A program made the position numbers and the translations under genes. The notes beneath the pieces were generated by a model. That model was not told the origin of the DNA and did no database searches. It saw only the letters and a program-made list of their open reading frames with translations. A stretch of DNA of 64,000 nt. Origin: Mytilus galloprovincialis (Eukaryota; Mollusca; Bivalvia; Mytilida; Mytilidae). The stretch is taken from assembly GCF_965363235.1 (NCBI RefSeq), contig NC_134851.1, positions 57,965,522-58,029,521 of the forward strand, written 5' to 3'. Position 1 is the stretch's first letter, and every line of letters begins with the position of its first letter. Of this stretch, positions 34,161 through 43,900 are shown piece by piece.

Positions 34161-34847
34161 TCTCGTCCAATTATATTTGAATGGTTGCATCCGATGCCTG
34201 TAGAAGGAATAGTGTCTGCTCATTGACGAATCCTTACTGAGAGGCTGTTTTCCCTGAACTTCCATTCCATTATTATCCATGCGATATCAATTTACAACTA
34301 GTCACTTTGAAGACACGTCTATTTTTCATTAAAATATTATCGGTCATTATATGCATGAACTATATATTTGTAAATTGACTTAAGTTACCAGAATAAATCA
34401 AGTGATCAATACACATTACAGTCTCCCGTGACCTCTGAAACTAAATCCTTTTAGGATTTTTATTTGGGTTTAAATGCTCTATTTTCATTAATATGGTGTT
34501 TAAACGTTTTATTTTCAAGAACTACTCAAGGTTTTTTCAGTTGCCATGTTAAAAAAAAATGGTAGACTGTCTTTCTGTTTATTATATCGTCTTTTCAATG
34601 TTGCTGCTGATGGAATTTAAATCTTCGATGCGAGAGCCATTCAAGTACCAAATACATTGACTACAATATTTTAATAATACATCGTCGTGTAGAAAGCATT
34701 TTATGTTATACAGTTTATACTAAAAGCAATACGTTATCAAGTCTTGACAATTGAAATATTTATAAATAAATCGGAAAAAATTACTCTACGAAAATTTCTG
34801 TGAATCGATTTTTTTATATATAGGATAATGTATTAATGATAGCTTAC
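34160..34847. other. Stretch downstream of the TIR-Roc-HEPN gene
   Basis: Nothing supported is seen, apart from AATAAA-like words on the minus strand that could serve polyadenylation. The true transcript end cannot be placed. Confidence 0.3.
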
Positions 34848-34903
34848 CTTGTACGCTTAAACAGTGTTTCGAGTACATCGCCTTGCTGGTTTAAGAACTT
34901 TCA
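34848..34903 (-). CDS. Possible last exon of the TIR-Roc-HEPN gene
   Basis: Acceptor TTTCAATTTTAG and donor-like ACAAG|GTAAGC bound 56 nt. Entering in phase 1 from the HEPN exon, it reads VKVLKPARRCTRNTV then TAA, after which an intron may follow in the 3' UTR. The only supports are the splice sites and the fitting phase. Confidence 0.4.
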
Positions 34904-37900
34904 CTAAAATTGAAATGTATAGGTCGCTCATAATTTGTGGAAACAAAGAGACCATGCAGACACTACTATTTCCGCTGGTGGTGAAAATGATCAATACAAC
35001 AAATATGTATTTCTAATTTTGTTTTTGAACATGTTTAACTTGAAAAGGAAATACTACAAAATTAGAATAAATCGCGTTGCTTAATTCTCCAAGATAGAAA
35101 GTCAAAAGTCATGTGTAAACCTATTTGACCTTGGTTTTAAAAATGAGCTACTTTCACTACCCTTCTATCCTACAAACGCAATTGCCCTTTAGTATGTTGC
35201 TTACACACTTGAAATTACCTTTAGATTCTTTGATTTGAAAGGTTTGAAAGTCTCGTTTTCTTCCCAGGTACTGTTGGAGACCAAGAAGCCTCTCCTCATA
35301 AAACGTCGCAGGTGTAAGTCGAACATCGAACCTTTTTGCAAGGGCATTCAACTTTTTCCATCTGTCGGTGAACTCAAAAATTGACATTTCGAAGTGTGAT
35401 GTATGTTGAAGCCTATTTCTGTTCAGCCGTATTCTTTCAATATCATCTCCAACATTTATTGCAACTAACTCACATGGCCAATTATCTCCGCCCCATCTCC
35501 CACGTGACGGAAGGTGTTGACCTAATCCTTGACGTCTTAATTCCCCATACAGATAAGTGATGTCACATTCATGTCTAGGTTTGGTGATTGGACATGCGCT
35601 TGAATGGGCAATATCATATAGGATGTCTGTAAGCACTTCCACCGATGCTTTGCTTACACGTATGAAATTCTGTTCTTCTTCTGAAACGGTGTCATTCTTG
35701 AAAAAAACATAATACTTATATGACATTTTACGCTGGCCAAAGTGCCTACCTTCTTAATAAATAAGCGTCAATTTTCTTAATATTTACACCTCAATGACTT
35801 TCAAATCGCTTAGTTATCTAAAGAGAGAGATACGAACGTGCTGAATTAGTAAAGTTATATTTGTATGAAGTCGTTCAGTTTCAATGCCTCATCTCTTAAC
35901 CATAGCGTATGGATTATTAACCTCAAATGAAGACTTAATCAAGATCTGACATCAGTATGCAAGCAAAACTAGACGCATTTTGCACCTCCCTATAAAGTAG
36001 TAATATTGAAAACAATGCACATATCGAGACATCACAACTTGTTTTGTTGGCCAATTTTGAAAGTGCTGTAGAACCCATACAAACATCCTGGTGTTTTATT
36101 TTATTACACTGGTATAAAATTCATACGACGAGAAACTCGATTGCAAACTTATTTCTTCAAAACAGACTAGAGCTATGAAACAGTTTTATAAACACGATAA
36201 AGAGCAAAAACCTATACAAAGAAATGTATTTAAAGCGTTGTATTATTTTAAATATGCCTCGATTATCACTGAAGAATCAATTATGGTCGAAATGTGATTC
36301 TGGTGCAGACATATTGGTACCAATAATTGTATGTTCATACATCTTTTAATTCAACAATCGGCCTGAAGCGAGTAAAAAAACGGAAAAAAAACCAAAGAAC
36401 GACGTTCATGAACGGTACTCAAACAATGAATATGCGAAATTTGAAAGGCGTGGAAAAGTGAATCTATGCAACTGAACAGCCAACATTGTAGTCTGTTTGG
36501 ACGAATACAATATTATTGTTAGCTCCATTACTTGATTAGAAACGTCAACTGTATTCACACTTGTATCTATTGAAAATGTAATTTGTTATTAATTGATATT
36601 AACTTGATTAATATAAACTAGATAAGACAAAAATAGTGGAATTCTATCTTTCAACATTTAGATTGGAACACATGGTACAGTGAATTGACGTTAACTTAAC
36701 GATATTTACCACTAACACATTCAGCATCCAATAGTGTTTGAATGGCAGGCACTGATGTATAGTGTTATGTTCTTTACACCAGTATTCTCTTGCTGGTCGA
36801 AGGCTTTCTAGGTTTATTCCCCCTTTGTTACTGGTCAAGGTGCCTTCTGGGCATTTTATCTTTATTTCGACCGTTTTCATTACATCATATTTCCTTTGAA
36901 TAACAAACATATCGTCCTCAAGGAGGCATCTGATCATCTTACCAGTATTTTCCATTCCAGAACCCCATGTCCATATTTGAGCTTGAATACTGTTTTTGTG
37001 AAAACAAAGAAGTACCTTTTCACATCCAGTATCGTCAATATCAAACAGCGCCACATCTCTGTACAGTTCACCAACATAACCGGAGGAATTGTCGGAATCA
37101 CTGGTTAGTTTGAAACGGCGAAGGAAATACACTACCACATGACAAAAAAACATTGACGGGAGAAAATCATAATCAAAGCAAACGATTGCAGATTTGGTAA
37201 AACCAATACATTTCTTACTAATTATATGCAACCCAGATGTCCGTATCATGCACGGAACGAGAAAATTAAAATCGTTGTTATACATGTCATATTTTTGGTC
37301 CAAAACATCTGCACGAACTAAGATGTCATATTTTTCCATCACGTTAAAGATATGTTTTTTGAACTCGGACAAAGAAAACTCTGTTTCTTTAAATAATAAG
37401 TCTATGAACTTCTTTTGTAAGAACCCAGTCTGTTCGTATAGTTGCCAATCCATATGTAAAAATTGTGCTTTAAACGATTTTGCGCCAACAACACAACGCA
37501 AAGCATTAGCAAACCACTGTGGACATATTATGACACTGTCACCAATATCTTCAAAAAAGATGATATTTCCGATATCATGATGTAATACTAAGAATGCAAT
37601 GAGCTCTCTAGTTCTTGAAAGAGGAGAAAGAAGCGACTTATTAACCTCACAAAGCTCATCAACGGTCACCACTGTTTTCCCTTGGATTCGCAATTCATCT
37701 ATTTTATTACTGAAAGGTATCCATTTTACTGGCACCTGTACGCCCCAATTTTCCTGTTGCTTTGCGATTGCAAATATATATTGCCGTAACTTTTCCATTT
37801 CGTCTTCAGAGGATTGCGTGTTCGATATAGCAAAAAAATTTCTTAAATGATCCTTCTGTCTGTCTGAACCTAATGACTTTACTAATGCCTCTCGGTAATC

Positions 37901-40900
37901 TTCAATATACTCTTGTACATTGCTCAGCTGAAAGAAAACAAAATATCCTGAGGTAATGACATTTTGAACTTGCTTTGGGACAATTACACACCAATACTTT
38001 ACATTTATTGCGACATTTTCATTATTGCAAAATCTCGTTGGGATAGTTATTGCAAAATAAAACCTCGCATTTTAAATTTTAATGGCATACACCATTTCCT
38101 GAAATTGCAATACTTAATCATGTTAATTTGGCAAGTGCTTCCATTGTTCAAGAACCTTAATAATAAATGTACAAACACATTTCTGAATATACAGTATAAA
38201 GGATTTCATTTTGATTATAATATGACGCCTTCTTTCGATATGAAAACAAAGCCATGTTCTTATTCCGATAAAACATAGGCTGCATGGGATTGACGTCACA
38301 ATTGAAATTTCAACGTCGGCTGTATTTTTAACAACGCCGAACATCAAAATAGACATTTGTTTTGGTGTTGGTCGCTAGGAAATTAAATGAAATCATTCTA
38401 AAAGTAAGTTTGCATATATCTGTTTATTAGTTTATCGTGAAACGGTTGGTTTTCTATAACGTTTAGGCTTCATCAATTCAAAATTGATGCCTTTTGAACG
38501 CATATTATAGGTGCGCTTCGAAGTACAGAAGTTCTTTATTGCCCTGTTAGAATCGAAATAAATCTATCATGCCATGCTCTATGCTAATTTACGTTTAATT
38601 TCATGGTATGTAAGAGAACCCTTTCCTTTTATACTTTATTAGATGTCCGAATGTAAATTATTGCAAAATAAATGTTCTGTTCCTTTTAAACATCGATTAC
38701 TACAGTTATAAGAAAAATAATAAAACATGTCAAAATTAAATAGAACGTATAAATTGTAATGCCTAACCACAACATACTGAGAGAGGATAAAGGTCGATCC
38801 ACAGTAAAATCCAGAACAGTCCAATTATTGAACAAAAAATTGAGATAAGAGGTTTGCATCCCATGTTTCGGCTTGTAAACAATGGTCATATATTTTCAAT
38901 GCAACTTAATTTGATTTTTTTACTAACATTTAAGATTAAATATATACAGTATTAAGACTGCAAAATATAAAGCCATACAGTTATTGTAAAAAATTATCAG
39001 GCTTTTCCTGTGGTTCCTAGTAAAAATAAACTCTTTTATCAATGAAGATTTAGAAGGATAGGGTTACTTGTTTCCCTATGAACTTTACCTGTATTTTATC
39101 GACGTGTGTGGCAACCGGAATGATTGGTGGGTTTAGAAATTGATCTTTATTTCTTGATATATCTCCATAACAATGAACGGTATTTGTCCAATATTGAACG
39201 TAATCTACAAAATATAAAAATATCTTGACATATGTATCAAAACTGTATGCACAATATTTTGACATTTTCTTCGAACTTTGTAAGAGTGACATTTCTCACT
39301 GTGTTTCGATTGTTCACCGAGATGTACTTGATAAGCGTCAAATAGAAAATATTTCTTTCTTATTCACGATGAGAAAAATGGCAATTAATATAATTTGAAG
39401 CTCTGTTAAGTATTGTCGACTGGCATGTAGCTAGGAATAGGTGGGTTCCAACTTGCAAATAAGTGTATGTTGGATAGGGCAGACATTTCAACATGGAACA
39501 GGCCATCCATGCACACTTCAAATATATTTTGCAGTGATATCTCAGCCTTCACGATGCGTCTGAATTATGTTGATTATCCTGATCGTACTTTATTACATCC
39601 CAACAGCCACCCATACACTCTTTTTCGAAATAATGTTAATGCGGAATGACAGTTATTTCTTTTTTTATACCGAAGACATTTCGATGGGCTTTACTTTGTT
39701 TAATTAAAGTAAAAGATTCATAACTTATAGATAAATTGTACAATTTACCTTGTACTTCTGACAGAATCTGTTTTCGTTTTGGATTGCGCTCGTACAATAC
39801 CGTTTCCTGTAATTCATTTTGATCTAATCCTTTAGAAATGTTGCTCACTAATAAGACAATGCAATTCTTTGACAGAAACAGTTGGTGAGTGGGGTAATAT
39901 TCTTGTTGACCGGCGAAGTCCCAGACTGAAATAGTTGCTGTCCTCCCGGAGTCAAAACTTTTTTCTACAGAGAGATTTTGTAAACTTTCTTTCCATGCTT
40001 CATGCTTTGCTCGTTCATTTTCAGATTCTACTAAAGATTTGATCGATCTCCCAAAATTACTTAATTTGAACAATAATTTGTCTTTTTTCATCTTCTCTTT
40101 TGATATTTCGCGCCTCAGTTTTTCAAATTCCTCCATTTCGGTAAATTTTCGGAACAAAATGGCATTGCCATTTGTTGTAAACAAATCTTTAAAAGAATAG
40201 AAATACTTGGATAGTTTCAGTTATAGATTATATGATATATGTAAACACCCTCTCAGCTATGTGTAATTTAATTTGTTATACTGGATGTGTTTGCATTATT
40301 GTCTTTTACTGTTAGATTTCAAATTCAAGTACATTTGACGTCGGGTAAATAGCAACGGTACAGTTAGTAGAACAGCAACATCTAGAATTGTCTGCACGAG
40401 AGGGTAACATTCCAAAATTTGTCCCCCGATGAGCTATGGGATAGAGTATATAACCCCCTTCGTAGTAGCCAATCAAAATATTGCATTTTGACGTGAAGTA
40501 CAATACTATAAATTATTTGTAGGATTGTAGGAGGTACATGGTAAATAATACATACTAATAGTTATCTGTCGTTCAGTATATTTAAATAGCATGATGATGG
40601 TATCTGAATATAACACTGTTCCCCTAAATTGTAGCACCACATGTAGACTAAAGTCTATTGTACAATTTATTAAATAAAAATCACCAAAGGAGAACACAAA
40701 TTCATTACAGGTTTTGCTGGCTAGTTAACCACGTGTTAAAAGGATGATAAATGTATTCAGAAAAGGAGACTGTATGGCTATTTTGAATATGTTAAAAAGT
40801 ACATTTAATTGTAAATATTCTAGCCTCAGTTATTTCATATCAGTTCATTTGTTTGCATTTTGTTACTTTAAATTATATAATCTAAATATAGTAATTGACT

Positions 40901-43900
40901 AATAGGAACCTCAGAAGATGTTTTACTGATCTGCATTGTTCTTCTTTTTTTTTTTTTAAAGAATATGATCTGCAAACTGTATTTATATTATTGAAAAAAG
41001 GCATCACAAAGTATGCAATGTGGTACCCTAAAGTACGTGATCATTATCACGCTGTGTTGAATGTTTTTTTTTGTTTCAGGTCAATAACAGATAGTTTTAA
41101 AACACAAGGGAGACAACGCATGGAAACTTCACTGAGGTTATTTTTTAACAAAATGTTTCAGTATGTAAAATAAATCAAATATAATGTTAAATACATATAA
41201 AATATATTGTTATGTTGAAGCTTGGTGCATCTTTTATTTTTATTTGCAGACTCAGAGATGTAGATATAAATGGCTGCTCCAATTCCCCCTCCCCAAGTAA
41301 ATCCACATGCCTTGTTACCTAAGTGCAAAAAGTTTGTCGATTTTGCTGTGTTAAATTTGAAATTAAAACAAATATAAGACCGCTATTCTTATTATTATAG
41401 ATAACAAAACGAATAAACTTCATATAAGAATAAACGTCATTAACATCATTAAAAACATGATGTCATACGAATGAAAACTTTCAAACTGAATGTTGTTCCG
41501 TTCGTGTACACTCCAAGTAACGATAACATTGCATTCAAATGGAATTTTAAGTAAGTGTTGTTTTATTTCTTCTTTTTTTTTTGCATTTTTGGCACATTTA
41601 TTATTTCAGCAAGTCAACATGGCGGCTCAATCCTAAGTTACGACATGTCAAATGTGGATTTGACGGTAAATAGTTGCCAATGAAAAATAAATGCTAGGGT
41701 GTAGAATCATATGGAGTAAACACATTTGTTCTAGAGGTTATTTGAAAAACAATTCACACAAGCCATATATTCATCGGATATTTTGAGCTTTATCTTACAG
41801 AGGGTAGTATAGAACAGCCACAAATACGCACATTTATTTTCGCGTCAGTTTTTACCGTTTTTACATATTAGATTCGAAATAATTCATGCAAGTTTTAGAT
41901 ATGTTTTCATTTTCATATTGCGTAGACTGGTATTTTTGTTAATTGTATCCCCCTCAAACGCTCCGAATAAAATTTGAATATAACAGCTGAGGCCATTTGA
42001 AAATGTTTATCAAATTTATGACTTTCGTGAATTATTTCTTTACCAACATTGAATATTTGTATTAAATAACCAAATTTTATTATTTTAAGTTTTTTATATA
42101 GACTAGACCGTGGGTTTTCCCGTTTGAATGGTTTTACACTAGTCTAGTAATTTTAGAACCCTTTATAGCTTGCTGTTCAGTTTGAGCCAATGCTCCGTGT
42201 TGAAGGCCGTACATTGACCTATAATTATAATGGTTTACTTTTATAAATTGTTATTTGGATGGAGAGTTGTCTCATTGGCACTCACAACACATCTTCCTAT
42301 ATCTATAAAACAAAATTAGTCACATTGAGATTCAACCGAAGTGCAACAAATAGTTCCGATTATACAAGCAATAAATATCATACTAGATCATTTCGATATC
42401 ATACTTCATGTACATGTAAATGTAGTATACAATTTTAATTGTGTCTGTTTTTTAAGAATCAAATTGAAATCTTATTTGCAAGAAAAGCTAGAGTCGTCGT
42501 AAGTATTGTACATTCCTTCCAAAAAATAACAGATAACAGATAACGAGTACCTTTGTGAAACTGCCATTCACCAGTACGTAAAGAGATGCCATATTTGTTG
42601 ACATTAATTTCAATTCCATTTGTGCTCTTCACTTGAGATATGCTTTCTTGTAGAAGTCTTCGGACTAAACTGGTTTTACCAACCCCTTCTTGTCCGAGGA
42701 CGACAAGTCGTATGTAATATAACTCCTCCGATTTGGTTTCTACTAGTCTTTTGTATAAATCTATGCCTTTTCTGCACTCACTAAACAACTTTTGTGGAGG
42801 CTGCAGATTAACCAATCTAGAAAAAGCTAATGATACACAAGTATAAAATTGAACTTAGATCTTTTCAAAGAGATATGCATTTTATATAAAGTATAACAAA
42901 GATATGTATCCTTGATTAAAATACAAACAAATGTTACTTAAGGACGTATACCTCTGAGAAGCCAAACATTTCTAGAAATAAACGTTTTTTCTTAACCTGA
43001 TTTTTGGGTTTATAAGACTATAACCAAAACAATTGGTTAAAAAACATCATATGGCGGTGCACTTCTTTTTTTGCTACGGCCCTTTGAAAATGCCCAATTT
43101 TGATGATTTTCCCTTTTTCATCGATTTTTACCTATTTTTGGGCCCTAATCGGGGGAAAAAATGACATTTCCACAATTAAACTTTTCTTCATACTTTCTGT
43201 AAAGATGGAGTGGACCGATCTGAATAAATATTACTTACAAAAACAATAGGGAGGTGTTAATATAAGAAAGTTTTATCATATTTTGATGCTTTTTGGTGTA
43301 AAATTTTCCATGCTGTCAATTTTGTAATTTTGTAATTTTTTCTCAGATTTAAGAACAAAATGCATATAATTTCAACTTTTTTGTTATAAATGATTAAAAA
43401 AATACATATCTAAGAAATTTGAAAAGATCAAAATGATATGGGATGTACATGATTATTGTAAAATCATTTTTTGTATCCCTCACCAATTTCCTCAAAATTT
43501 TGGCTAAAAAAACTGACTTGATTTAAATTTAAAATATGATATACAGAGGGATTAGGTGAGGATTGTAGTCATACGATCGACGATTTAGAGAAAAAAAAAT
43601 GACGACACGTACCTATTTGTTCATTCCGATCCTTTAATCTCCTGTTTTCAACTTCTAAATCATTTTCAGTCAAATCTGAAATTAAATGCATTGTAAAAGT
43701 AATCGATTTTAGAAATTATTTCATGATTTAAAATGCTATTTTGTTCGTTCTGTGTATAAAGTGATAATGTCACTAATCAACTGATACATGCATATCCTAA
43801 TTAATCTGTAGAAAATGAATAGATATTGCCATAGTATAAACCAGTACTTTAAACGCGTGCGTGTTTCATAATACAAAATTATCACAAATGCCACTTGAAA

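Noticed and set aside
36896-37850. Plus-strand frames opposite the COR exon
   Set aside because: Shadows of the minus-strand COR coding exon, which has clear domain motifs.
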